From Pseudaeromonas sp041441555 (lineage in GTDB: Bacteria; Pseudomonadota; Gammaproteobacteria; Enterobacterales; Aeromonadaceae): a stretch of 64,000 nucleotides of DNA. Positions 1 to 7,879 of this stretch are shown here, one piece after another (position 1 is the stretch's first letter; each line of letters opens with the position of its first letter). The position numbers and the translations under genes were made by a program. The DNA lies in NCBI GenBank assembly GCA_041441555.1, contig JASDSW010000031.1, positions 21,113-85,112 of the forward strand, given 5' to 3'. The notes under the pieces were generated by a model. The model was not told the DNA's origin, searched no databases, and saw only the letters and a program-made list of their open reading frames with translations.

Positions 1-2378
1 TTGATCGCCAGCCGCTTGGCGGGGGGGGTGGCGATGATCGAGAGATCGCGCATGCCGGACATCGCCATGTTCAGGGTGCGTGGAATGGGGGTGGCCGTCA
101 GGGTCAGGATGTCGACATCGGCGCGCAGCGCCTTGATCTTCTCCTTCTGGCGCACGCCGAATCTGTGCTCCTCATCGACCACCAGGAGCCCCAGATCCTG
201 GAAGCGGACCTCTTCGGAGAGCAGCTTGTGGGTGCCGATGATGATGTCGATCTTGCCGGCCGCCAGCTGTTCGAGGGCGGTTTTTTGCTCCTTGGCGCTC
301 TTGAAGCGGCTCATCACCTCGATGGTGACCGGCCAGTTGGCGAAGCGGTCGCGGAAGTTGTCGTAGTGCTGTTGCGCCAGCAGGGTAGTGGGGACCAGCA
401 CCGCCACCTGCTTGCCGGCATGGACGGCGACGAAGGCGGCGCGCATGGCCACCTCGGTCTTGCCAAAGCCGACATCGCCGCAGACCAGCCGATCCATCGC
501 CTTGGCCTGGCACATGTCGCCGAGCACCGAGTTGATGGCGTTGAGCTGATCCGGCGTCTCCTCGAAGGGGAAGCCGGCGGCAAAGCTGGCGTAGGCCTGC
601 TTGTCATGGCGGAAGGCAAGCCCCGGGCGCGCGGCGCGCTTGGCATAGACATCCAGCAGCTCGGCGGCGACATCGCGCACCTTCTCGGCGGCCTTCCTGC
701 GGGTCTTGAGCCAGCTGTCGCTGCCGAGTTTGTGCAGCGGCGGATTCTCGCTGCCGCTGTAGCGGCTGATGAGATGCAGCGAGGTGACGGGGACATAGAG
801 CTTGGCCTCGTCGGCATACTCCAGGGTCAGGTATTCGGTGGCGATGCCACCGGCGTCGATGTTTTGCAGCCCCAGATAGCGGCCGACGCCATGATCCAGA
901 TGGACCACCGGCTGGCCGATGGTCAGCTCGGCCAGGTTGCGGATGATGGCATCGCTGCTGCCGCTGGCTTTTTGCTTGTCGCGGCGACGGCGCTGGATGA
1001 CGCGCTGCCCCAGCAGTTCGCTTTCGCAGACGAGGGCCAGCCCCAGCTCTTGCAGCAGACAGCCCTTCTCCAGGGGGGCCACCAGGATGCCGCAACGCAC
1101 GGTGGCCGTTTGAAATGCCTCGAGGCTGCCGAACTCCTCAAGACGCAGATCCAGCGGTGCCAGCAGCTCGCGCAGCGATTCGCGGCGCCCCTCGGACTCG
1201 GTACAGAAGAGCACTCGCCCCGCATAGTTGGACAGAAATTCCCGCAGCCGCGCCAGCGGCTCGGCGTGCGGGGCATCGACGGTCAGCTCGGGTAGCCGAC
1301 CGATGGGCAGGTTGTGGCGACCGGCTTTAGCCTCGGTGGGCAGTGTCTGCAGCTCGAAGCGGCTGTAGCCCTTGAGCCCGGCGAACAGCTCATCAACGGG
1401 TTGATAGAGGGTGGCGGGTGGCAGCAGCGGACGGTTGAGATCGTAGCGTCGATCCTCATAGCGCCGTTCGACATCCTGCCAAAAGCTCTGCCCGGCGCCA
1501 TGAATATCGCCCAGGGTCAGCAGCAGGCTCTCGGCGGGCAGGTAATCGAGCAGGGTGCTGCTCTGTTCGAAGAACAGCGGCAGGTAGTACTCGATGCCGG
1601 CAGGCCAGAGCCCCTTGCTCACCTGCTGATAGATGCACTCCGGGGCTCGGCTGATCTCGAAGCGCTCCCGGTAGCGGGCCCGAAACAGCTCGATGGCATC
1701 CTTGTCGGTGGGAAACTCGTGGGCTGGCAACAGTCGTACGGCGGCCACCGGCTCGCTGGAGCGCTGACTGTCGGGATCGAAGGCGCGGATGGTATCGACC
1801 TCATCATCGAAAAAGTCGATGCGATAGGGCTCTTTTGAACCCATAGGGAAGAGATCGAGCAAGGAGCCGCGGGCGGCAAACTCGCCATGCTCGAGCACCT
1901 GCTCCACCGCATTGTAGCCGGCCTGCTCCAGGCGTCGTCGCAGACCATGCAGATCCAACTTGTCGCCAGGGTTCACCAGCAGGCTGAAGCGGTCGATGAA
2001 GCTCTGCGGCGGCGTGCGCAGCATCAAGGTGGCGACCGGGATGATCAGCAGCCCCTGGCGCATGCGGGGCAGATGATAAAGCGTCTCCAGCCGCTGGGAG
2101 ATGATGTCCTGATGCGGTGAGAAGCTGTCATAGGGCAGGGTCTCCCAATCGGGAAACAGCAGCACGGGACGCGCGGGTGTCTGCTGGCGCAGCAAAAACT
2201 GCACCTCCTGCTCTAGGCGCAGGGCGCTGGGGGTATCGGCGACCAGCAGCACCACCGGATGGTCATGGTTGGCGACCAGCTCGGCAACGGCCAACGCCAG
2301 GCCACTGCCTTCGAGTTGGCCCAAGGTCTGATGGGCGCCGGGTTTGAGCAGCGGCGCCAGAGAAAACAGAGAAGTCAT
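1..2378 (-). CDS. mfd: Transcription-repair coupling factor Mfd, 5' part (C-terminus outside window)
   Basis: Mfd is an ATP-dependent DNA translocase that removes RNA polymerase stalled at lesions and recruits UvrA. The frame is open from an ATG at 2378 to the window edge, giving about 792 of the roughly 1150 residues usual for the family. The N-terminal UvrB-like region is followed by the RNA-polymerase-interacting domain and the first RecG-like helicase lobe. Walker A reads CGDVGFGKT near residue 632 and the Walker B box reads VDEEH near residue 735. The end of the second helicase lobe and the UvrA-masking C-terminal domain lie outside. The start is 9 bases after the stop of the PilZ gene, so the two are probably cotranscribed. 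No clear Shine-Dalgarno precedes it, which fits translational coupling. Confidence 0.97.
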   Translation of the reverse strand, partial: MTSLFSLAPLLKPGAHQTLGQLEGSGLALAVAELVANHDHPVVLLVADTPSALRLEQEVQFLLRQQTPARPVLLFPDWETLPYDSFSPHQDIISQRLETLYHLPRMRQGLLIIPVATLMLRTPPQSFIDRFSLLVNPGDKLDLHGLRRRLEQAGYNAVEQVLEHGEFAARGSLLDLFPMGSKEPYRIDFFDDEVDTIRAFDPDSQRSSEPVAAVRLLPAHEFPTDKDAIELFRARYRERFEISRAPECIYQQVSKGLWPAGIEYYLPLFFEQSSTLLDYLPAESLLLTLGDIHGAGQSFWQDVERRYEDRRYDLNRPLLPPATLYQPVDELFAGLKGYSRFELQTLPTEAKAGRHNLPIGRLPELTVDAPHAEPLARLREFLSNYAGRVLFCTESEGRRESLRELLAPLDLRLEEFGSLEAFQTATVRCGILVAPLEKGCLLQELGLALVCESELLGQRVIQRRRRDKQKASGSSDAIIRNLAELTIGQPVVHLDHGVGRYLGLQNIDAGGIATEYLTLEYADEAKLYVPVTSLHLISRYSGSENPPLHKLGSDSWLKTRRKAAEKVRDVAAELLDVYAKRAARPGLAFRHDKQAYASFAAGFPFEETPDQLNAINSVLGDMCQAKAMDRLVCGDVGFGKTEVAMRAAFVAVHAGKQVAVLVPTTLLAQQHYDNFRDRFANWPVTIEVMSRFKSAKEQKTALEQLAAGKIDIIIGTHKLLSEEVRFQDLGLLVVDEEHRFGVRQKEKIKALRADVDILTLTATPIPRTLNMAMSGMRDLSIIATPPAKRLAI

Positions 2379-2387
2379 GGCAAAAAC

Positions 2388-2990
2388 TTATGAATGTTGT
2401 TGAGCTCGTAACTCGGCTCTTTGCTTGAGCTGACGAGATTGAATATGCAAGCTGGCGCGGACCAGCAACTCCTGATCCGCCGGACGAATGCGGACATAGC
2501 TGACCTCGACCCGTTGGCCATCCGGCACATGCTCCAGGGCGGTGATCTGGCCATAGCAGTAGATGGCGGAGGCCTCATCCTGCAAAAAGAGTTTCAGGCG
2601 TAGCAACTGGTGCAGCTGCAGACCGGCGTGGGCGATGAAACTCAACTGGCTGCCGCCGATGCTGATGGTGTGCCGGCGTGTGGCCGGATCATCCTGCTGG
2701 GAGAGCAGGTAGCTCAGCAGCATGTTGATCTTGCCCGATTGCTGGTTGATCACATCGACCAGCAGACCGAACTCTTCACCCATGTTGCGCAACTGGCGGG
2801 CCGCGCTCAGATCGATATGGGTGATGGCTCCCGCGATACGAAAGGATTCGGGCAGCTCCTGCTCCATCTCGGCCAGGCTCGGCAACTCGAATCCCTCCGG
2901 CAAGGGCTCGACATTGATGGGTAAACTATGGACAACACTGAAGAACTGTTCGCTCACGATGAAAGAGATCCCTTGTTGCCGTAACATCAT
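2388..2990 (-). CDS. PilZ-domain protein with degenerate c-di-GMP motif
   Basis: A soluble protein of 200 residues that I place in the PilZ superfamily from overall pattern and from position. Vibrio cholerae also has a PilZ gene beside mfd. An arginine pair (ATRRHTISIGG, near residue 110) and a following strand resemble the usual RxxxR and D/NxSxxG ligand motifs. The second motif is poorly preserved (SFIAHAGLQL, with no Asp/Asn and no Ser at the expected places), so c-di-GMP binding is doubtful. It precedes mfd in the same direction and is divergent from lolC. The first ATG at 2990 is followed by another at 2987, and neither has a strong ribosome site. Fold assignment is moderate and function is unknown. 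Confidence 0.75.
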   Translation of the reverse strand: MMLRQQGISFIVSEQFFSVVHSLPINVEPLPEGFELPSLAEMEQELPESFRIAGAITHIDLSAARQLRNMGEEFGLLVDVINQQSGKINMLLSYLLSQQDDPATRRHTISIGGSQLSFIAHAGLQLHQLLRLKLFLQDEASAIYCYGQITALEHVPDGQRVEVSYVRIRPADQELLVRASLHIQSRQLKQRAELRAQQHS

Positions 2991-3038
2991 CCATTTATTA
3001 TCCGCTATCCCTCTTTAATAGCAACGCTCGGGATTGGC

Positions 3039-4274
3039 GTGAAATCCACTATCTTTCAACCGGTAAGCTTGGCTATCGGCCTGCGTTATGCCGGGGCGCG
3101 CGGTGATAATCGCTTCGCCTCGTTTATCTCTTTATTCTCCACCTGCGGTATCGCCATCGGGGTCATGGCGTTGATTCTGGTCAGCTCGGTGATGAACGGC
3201 TTCGAGGGGCAACTCAAGGATCGCATCCTCGGCGTGGTTCCCCACGCCATGGTCAGTGGCGCCGATGGCCGCCTGAGCAATTGGTCTCCGCTGCTGACGC
3301 CGTTGGCACGGTTGCCCCATGTGCAGGCGGTGGCGCCCTTGGTGCGGGGCGAGGCCATGCTGCAAGGACGGGGGCAACTGGCCGCCGTCTGGCTGCAGGG
3401 GGTCGATCCGGCCAGCTATCCGGCCCATGATCTGCTGCGCAGCAGCATGGGGGCCGATCGCCTAGGCACGCTGCAGGCGGGCAAGTTCAACGTGATCCTC
3501 GGGGCGTCACTGGCGCGCAAGCTGGATGTGCTGCCGGGTGATCAAGTCCGGCTACTGGCCAGTGAAGGCAGTCGCTACACCCCCATGGGGCGCACTCCCA
3601 GTCAGCGGCTGTTTACCGTCAGCGGCACCTTCGAGGTGGGAGCTGATGTCGACGATCAGGTGGTATTCGTCAATCTGGAGGATGCCCGGCGTCTGATGCG
3701 CTATCCGGCGGGGACCATCAGTGGTCTGCGCCTGTGGCTGGACGATGCGTTTGCGGTCGATCAGTTGGCGGGCCGGTTGCCGGAGGCTTCTCTGGTGCTG
3801 AACGACTGGCGGCAAGAGCGCGGCGAGTTGTTTCGCGCCGTGGCGATGGAAAAACACATCATGGGGCTGATGCTGGTGCTGATCATCATGGTGGCTGCGT
3901 TCAATATTCTCTCGGCTCTGGTGATGGTGGTCCTCGACAAGCAGGGGGAGGTTGCCATTTTGCGCACCATGGGGATGACCGAGAGCGCCATTCTGCGCAT
4001 CTTCATGGTTCAGGGAGCCTGGAGCGGTTTCTGGGGTGCTCTGATTGGATCTATGTTGGGCCTGGCGCTGGCTTTTTTCGTCAATCCACTGCTGCAGCTG
4101 GTCGGCCTCAATCTCTACATGGCTGCCGGTGGGGTGGGGCTGCCGGTCATCGTCGAACCGCTGCAAATTGTTGGCATCACGCTGGGCGCTTTGCTGATCA
4201 GTTTCCTGGCAACCCTTTATCCGGCCTATCGAGCCACACAGATCCGTCCTGCGGAGGCATTACGCTATGAATAA
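3039..4274 (+). CDS. lolC: Lipoprotein-releasing ABC transporter permease LolC
   Basis: LolC is an inner-membrane subunit of the LolCDE complex, which extracts outer-membrane lipoproteins and hands them to LolA. The 411-residue product has the MacB/FtsX-type layout. One membrane segment lies near residues 25-50, a large periplasmic domain follows, and three further membrane segments lie near 270-300, 325-350 and 375-395. The start is a GTG (VKSTIFQP); no in-frame ATG fits better. The gene overlaps lolD by 8 bases and is divergent from the PilZ-mfd pair. It resembles LolE closely, and its first position in the lolCDE order identifies it as LolC. Confidence 0.95.
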   Translation: MKSTIFQPVSLAIGLRYAGARGDNRFASFISLFSTCGIAIGVMALILVSSVMNGFEGQLKDRILGVVPHAMVSGADGRLSNWSPLLTPLARLPHVQAVAPLVRGEAMLQGRGQLAAVWLQGVDPASYPAHDLLRSSMGADRLGTLQAGKFNVILGASLARKLDVLPGDQVRLLASEGSRYTPMGRTPSQRLFTVSGTFEVGADVDDQVVFVNLEDARRLMRYPAGTISGLRLWLDDAFAVDQLAGRLPEASLVLNDWRQERGELFRAVAMEKHIMGLMLVLIIMVAAFNILSALVMVVLDKQGEVAILRTMGMTESAILRIFMVQGAWSGFWGALIGSMLGLALAFFVNPLLQLVGLNLYMAAGGVGLPVIVEPLQIVGITLGALLISFLATLYPAYRATQIRPAEALRYE

Positions 4275-4953
4275 GACTCTCCTGTTGTCCTGTCAGGGGC
4301 TGACCAAGATTTACCAGGAAGGCAAGCTGGAGACCCCGGTGCTGCGCGGGGTGGATTTGACCCTGGCCGCCGGTGAGATGCTGGCGGTGGTCGGAAGCTC
4401 CGGCTCGGGCAAGAGCACCCTGCTGCACCTGCTCGGCGCTCTGGATACGCCGACTGAGGGGAGTGTCAACTTCGCCGGCCAGAACATTCACGCCTGGAGC
4501 AATCGTCAGCAGGCCGAGTTTCGCAATCGTGAGCTGGGCTTCGTCTATCAGTTTCACCATCTGCTCGGCGAGTTCTCGGCGCTGGAAAATGCCGCCATGC
4601 CGCTACTGATCGCCGGTCTCCCGGTCAAGCAGGCCAGCGCCAAGGCATCGGCCATGCTGGAGCGGGTCGGCCTGGGCCACCGCTTGCATCACAAGCCTTC
4701 CGAGCTCTCCGGTGGCGAGCGGCAGCGGGTGGCCATCGCCCGGGCTCTGGTCAACGAGCCCAAGCTGGTGCTGGCTGACGAGCCGACCGGGAACCTGGAT
4801 CACAAGAGCGCCGACAGCATCTACAGCCTGATGTGCGAGCTCAACGCCGTGCTGGGCACCGCCTTCGTGGTGGTGACCCACGACCGGGCGTTGGCGGCCA
4901 AGCTGCATCGCCGCATCTCGCTGGTCGATGGCCTGGTCGCGGAGGCGGATTGA
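4267..4953 (+). CDS. lolD: Lipoprotein-releasing ABC transporter ATPase LolD
   Basis: This is the cytoplasmic ATPase that powers LolCE. The 228-residue protein carries Walker A GSSGSGKS at residues 43-50 (Lys49), the ABC signature LSGGERQR, and Walker B LVLADEPTG. Its length is close to that of E. coli LolD (233). The ATG lies inside the end of lolC, and its TGA shares one base with the ATG of lolE, so the three genes are one translationally coupled operon. Confidence 0.97.
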   Translation: MNKTLLLSCQGLTKIYQEGKLETPVLRGVDLTLAAGEMLAVVGSSGSGKSTLLHLLGALDTPTEGSVNFAGQNIHAWSNRQQAEFRNRELGFVYQFHHLLGEFSALENAAMPLLIAGLPVKQASAKASAMLERVGLGHRLHHKPSELSGGERQRVAIARALVNEPKLVLADEPTGNLDHKSADSIYSLMCELNAVLGTAFVVVTHDRALAAKLHRRISLVDGLVAEAD

Positions 4954-6200
4954 TGTATCGTCCCTTAGCGCTGTTTTTAGGCTTGCGGTATAGCCGCTCG
5001 CGCCGCTCCAGCGGCTTTGTCTCCTTCATCTCGGCTTCCTCCATTATCGGTATTGCCCTCGGGGTGATGGCGCTGATCCTGGGGCTCTCGGCGATGAATG
5101 GTTTTGAGCGAGAGCTGCGGGCTCGGGTGTTGGCCGTGGTGCCTCACGCCGAAACCGAGATGGTGCGCGGCGAGATTGCCGACTGGCGCAAGGCCCAGCA
5201 ACTGCTGCTGGATACCCCGGGCATGGTGGCGGTTTCCCCCATCGTGCGGCTCAATGGCCTGCTCGAGCGCGGCGACAAGCTCAAGGCGGTGCAGTTGCGG
5301 GCCGTCCTGCCTGAGGCTGAACAGCAGATCTCCGATGCCGGCCGTTACATGACCGGCCAGGGGTTACAGGAGCTCAAGCCCGGCGAGAACGGGGTGATCC
5401 TGGGCAAAGCCATCGCCAGCAAGCTGGGGGTGCAGTTGGGCGAGAGCATCACCCTGCTGCTGCCCAATGTGGCGGCGCAGTCCGAGGCCAGCCTCAAGTC
5501 ACCGCTGCAACGCCGCTTCAAGGTGGTTGGTTTCATGGAGATCGGTGGCCAGCTCGACGGCCTGCTCGGCTTCATCCATCTGCGTGATGCCCAGCAGGCG
5601 CTGGGTATCGGTGATCAGGTGCAGGGTTTCAGCTTCAAGGTGCAGGATCTGATGCAGGCCCAGGATGTGGCCTTCGAAGCGGCCAACAAGCTGCCGGATC
5701 GCATGTATGTGCGTAGCTGGAAGAACAGCCAGGGCTATCTGTATCAGGATATCCAACTGGTGCGCACCGTCATGTATGTGGTGATGCTGATGGTGGTGGC
5801 CGTGGCCTGTTTCAACATCGTCTCGACCCTGGTGATGGCGGTCAACGAGAAGCGCGGCGATATCGCCATCCTCAAGACCATGGGGGCGGGGCCTTGGCAG
5901 ATCCGCATCACCTTCATGGTGCAGGGGATGATGAATGGCCTGCTCGGTGCGGCAATTGGTGGGCTGCTGGGGGGACTGCTCTCCAACTATCTGACGCCGC
6001 TGATCCGGATGGTGGAATCTGTGCTCGGGCACCGTTTCCTCAATCCAGAGATCTACTTCATCGACTTCCTTCCCTCCGAGCTGCATGGCGTCGATGTCGC
6101 CGTCGTCACCGGAGCTGCTGTGCTGATGAGCCTGTTGGCCACCCTCTACCCCGCCTGGCGGGCCAGCAGCCTGCAACCGGCTCGTGAGCTGGGACGTTAA
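4953..6200 (+). CDS. lolE: Lipoprotein-releasing ABC transporter permease LolE
   Basis: This is the second permease of LolCDE. I start it at the ATG overlapping the lolD stop (TGATG), giving 415 residues (E. coli LolE has 414) and an N-terminus MYRPLALFLGLRYSRSRR that parallels LolC. The same frame is open further upstream within lolD, but that extension lacks any family resemblance. One N-terminal membrane segment, a large periplasmic domain and three C-terminal membrane segments are visible (for example MYVVMLMVVAVACFNIVS). A strong hairpin follows 40 bases after the stop, closing the operon. Confidence 0.96.
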   Translation: MYRPLALFLGLRYSRSRRSSGFVSFISASSIIGIALGVMALILGLSAMNGFERELRARVLAVVPHAETEMVRGEIADWRKAQQLLLDTPGMVAVSPIVRLNGLLERGDKLKAVQLRAVLPEAEQQISDAGRYMTGQGLQELKPGENGVILGKAIASKLGVQLGESITLLLPNVAAQSEASLKSPLQRRFKVVGFMEIGGQLDGLLGFIHLRDAQQALGIGDQVQGFSFKVQDLMQAQDVAFEAANKLPDRMYVRSWKNSQGYLYQDIQLVRTVMYVVMLMVVAVACFNIVSTLVMAVNEKRGDIAILKTMGAGPWQIRITFMVQGMMNGLLGAAIGGLLGGLLSNYLTPLIRMVESVLGHRFLNPEIYFIDFLPSELHGVDVAVVTGAAVLMSLLATLYPAWRASSLQPARELGR

Positions 6201-6240
6201 TCGCCCCGCTGGTGGCCGATTGCCCAGCCCCAGTTAACAC

Positions 6241-6264
6241 CAGGGCCCCTTATGAGGGGCCCTG
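6241..6264 (+). terminator. Hairpin after lolE
   Basis: A perfect 10-bp stem CAGGGCCCCT/AGGGGCCCTG with a TATG loop lies 40 bases after the lolE stop. There is no long T-run, so it may act as an RNA-stabilising hairpin as much as a terminator. Confidence 0.7.
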
Positions 6265-6517
6265 AGTCTATTCAGGCACGTGATGATGCACCGATGGCGA
6301 TTGAGTGGTGCGTGGCCGTCAGCTCCTGCTATCGCCTGATGAACTCCGTGTTGATGGCCGTTACGTCAAGGACAACGCGAGCCAGTCTCCCAAACAGGAC
6401 GAAATGCGGTTATTGCCGAAAGGCAAGCGGTCGAGGTGAACGCTGGTGTCATGCGTCAGGGCTCAGGCCTGGAGCTGAGAATCGGGAAATGAAATCCGTG
6501 CCGAGAATAGAAAGTAT
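6265..6517. other. Intergenic stretch with no recognised gene
   Basis: About 250 bases between the lolE hairpin and the dedA terminator. An open frame of up to 95 codons crosses it on the plus strand from 6252, but it starts inside the lolE hairpin, has no ribosome site and has no recognisable family. I see no repeat, tRNA or riboswitch here. Confidence 0.4.
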
Positions 6518-6538
6518 CAAGGCGCCAAAAGCGCCTTG
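6518..6538 (-). terminator. Hairpin after dedA-family gene
   Basis: An 8-bp perfect stem CAAGGCGC/GCGCCTTG with a 5-base loop lies just beyond the stop of the DedA-family gene. On the minus strand the sequence after the stem is moderately T-rich. Confidence 0.65.
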
Positions 6539-6546
6539 AGAGGGGA

Positions 6547-7163
6547 TTACTTGGAGGCGCGAGCCTGCTTCTTGTGGCGCCAATACCAGATGCCGACGCC
6601 CAGCAGCAACAGGGCGGCAAAGCTCAGCAAACCTGCCTGGCCACGCTCGACCCATTTCATCAGCCAGTCGCGGTTGTAGGCCCCCAGATAGCCCAGATAG
6701 ACCCAGACCGGTACCGAAATCAGGGCGGCCATGCCGTCCATGATGAGAAAACGGCAATAACAGACCTGGCGGCTCATGCCGGCGGTCACGTAGATGGGCG
6801 AACGTAAGCCCGGCAGGAAACGGGCGACAAACAGCACCCAGTTACCATACTTGGCAAACTTCTCTTGGACTTGGGCAAAGCGGCGTGGCGGCAGGATGCG
6901 GCGGATGGGGCGAAAACGGAGGATCCGCTCCCCGAACACCCGCCCCAGGGTGAACATGGTGCCATCACCAATCAAGACGCCCAACAGGCTGACCACCACC
7001 ATGATGTGAACATCGGCGAACCCCAGTCCGGCGATGATGNNNNNNNNNNACCGGCCACGAGTGTGATGTCTTCCGGGATGGGCACCCCGAAACCACAGAT
7101 CAGCAGGATGAAAAAAACCGAAAAATAACCGTAATCCGTAAAGATAGCGACCAGGATATCCAT
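6547..7163 (-). CDS. DedA-family membrane protein, interrupted by an assembly gap
   Basis: DedA proteins are inner-membrane proteins linked to lipid-carrier recycling and proton-motive-force homeostasis. The N-terminus reads MDILVAIFTDYGYFS and then GFGVPIPEDITLVAG, the family's typical glycine-rich entry motif. After the gap the frame resumes as IIAGLGFADVHIMVV and continues through the conserved stretch FVARFLPGLRSPIYVTAG to a Lys-rich tail. The run of N at 7040-7049 changes frame as written. The coding sequence closes only if the true gap is 2 mod 3 bases long, and exactly two bases would restore VAGGIIAGLG. I therefore treat this as one intact gene of about 203 residues, not a pseudogene. 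Which DedA paralogue it is cannot be told. Confidence 0.9.
7040..7049. other. Run of ten N (assembly gap)
   Basis: Ten undetermined bases lie inside the DedA-family gene. Reading frames on the two sides are compatible only if the real length is 2, 5, 8 and so on, so ten is a placeholder. Confidence 0.97.
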
Positions 7164-7338
7164 CTTGTCTTTGTTACCTCAAGTGCTGCCCGATTATGAC
7201 GCTGGTTCTTCGCCGCAGGGTGGAGTAGGACGCCTGTGGTGCACAGGTTGACTGCGGGGGGCGGAAATCATCGATGCACACTCTAACCGAGCGACGGGGT
7301 CACGCCTAGCAAAATTCGCCCCAAACGGCGAGGTCATG

Positions 7339-7866
7339 TCAAGGGTGGCGAGGATTTGTACGCTGCCGGCGTCTGCGGTTCTTGCGGATCACCGAATAAC
7401 GCCAAAGTAGTCGAACGGAAACATAACCCAAGCATGACGAGGCGCAACCCATCACGGCACAGCCCAGCAGGAATGGCACGCCAATCGTGGCCATGACCGT
7501 TCGCAACCAATCCCAACTGAAGCTCATCTCAAAGTCGACAGGTGGTATCCCCAGCAGGTGAACGCCAACATAGTAGGCGAAGTAGAACATCGGCGGCATG
7601 GTCAGTGGATTGGTAACCCAAACCAGGGCCACCGAAATCGGCAGATTGACCCGGCATAGAATGGCGATGCCGGCGGCCAGCACCATCTGAAACGGAACTG
7701 GGACCCAGGCAATGAAAAGTCCAATGGCGACGGCACCGGCGGCCGAACGACGGTTGATATGCCACAAGTTTGGGTCACTCAGCCAGTGGGCAAACAGCCG
7801 GAGGTTCTTGTGTTCCCGGAGCGTTTCCGGCTTGGGCAGCCAGCGTTGGAAAAATTCTTTCGACAT
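7339..7866 (-). CDS. DUF2062 membrane protein
   Basis: A 175-residue protein of the DUF2062 family, whose function is not established. The family pattern is visible in NLWHINRRSAAGAVAIGLF, the membrane segment IAWVPVPFQMVLAAGIAIL, and VTNPLTMPPMFYFAYYVG, followed by further membrane segments and a basic C-terminal tail (RKNRRRRQRTNP). It is divergent from comEC, and the two start codons are only 13 bases apart. The DedA-family gene follows in the same direction 175 bases downstream. Confidence 0.88.
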   Translation of the reverse strand: MSKEFFQRWLPKPETLREHKNLRLFAHWLSDPNLWHINRRSAAGAVAIGLFIAWVPVPFQMVLAAGIAILCRVNLPISVALVWVTNPLTMPPMFYFAYYVGVHLLGIPPVDFEMSFSWDWLRTVMATIGVPFLLGCAVMGCASSCLGYVSVRLLWRYSVIRKNRRRRQRTNPRHP

Positions 7867-7879
7867 GGGCTCTCACATC

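Noticed and set aside
165..1295. 376-codon open frame on the plus strand over mfd
   Set aside because: Mfd helicase motifs are continuous on the minus strand.
4833..4952. Upstream extension of lolE within lolD
   Set aside because: The extension is a shadow of lolD; the TGATG junction and family length favour the later ATG.
6252..6539. 95-codon open frame downstream of lolE
   Set aside because: It starts inside the lolE hairpin, has no ribosome site and runs into the dedA terminator.
6547..7163. dedA-family gene as a frameshifted pseudogene
   Set aside because: The only disruption is the N-run of arbitrary length; flanking sequence is fully family-like.
7712..7879. Longer N-terminus for ComEC
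   Set aside because: It overlaps the DUF2062 coding sequence in antisense and exceeds the family length.
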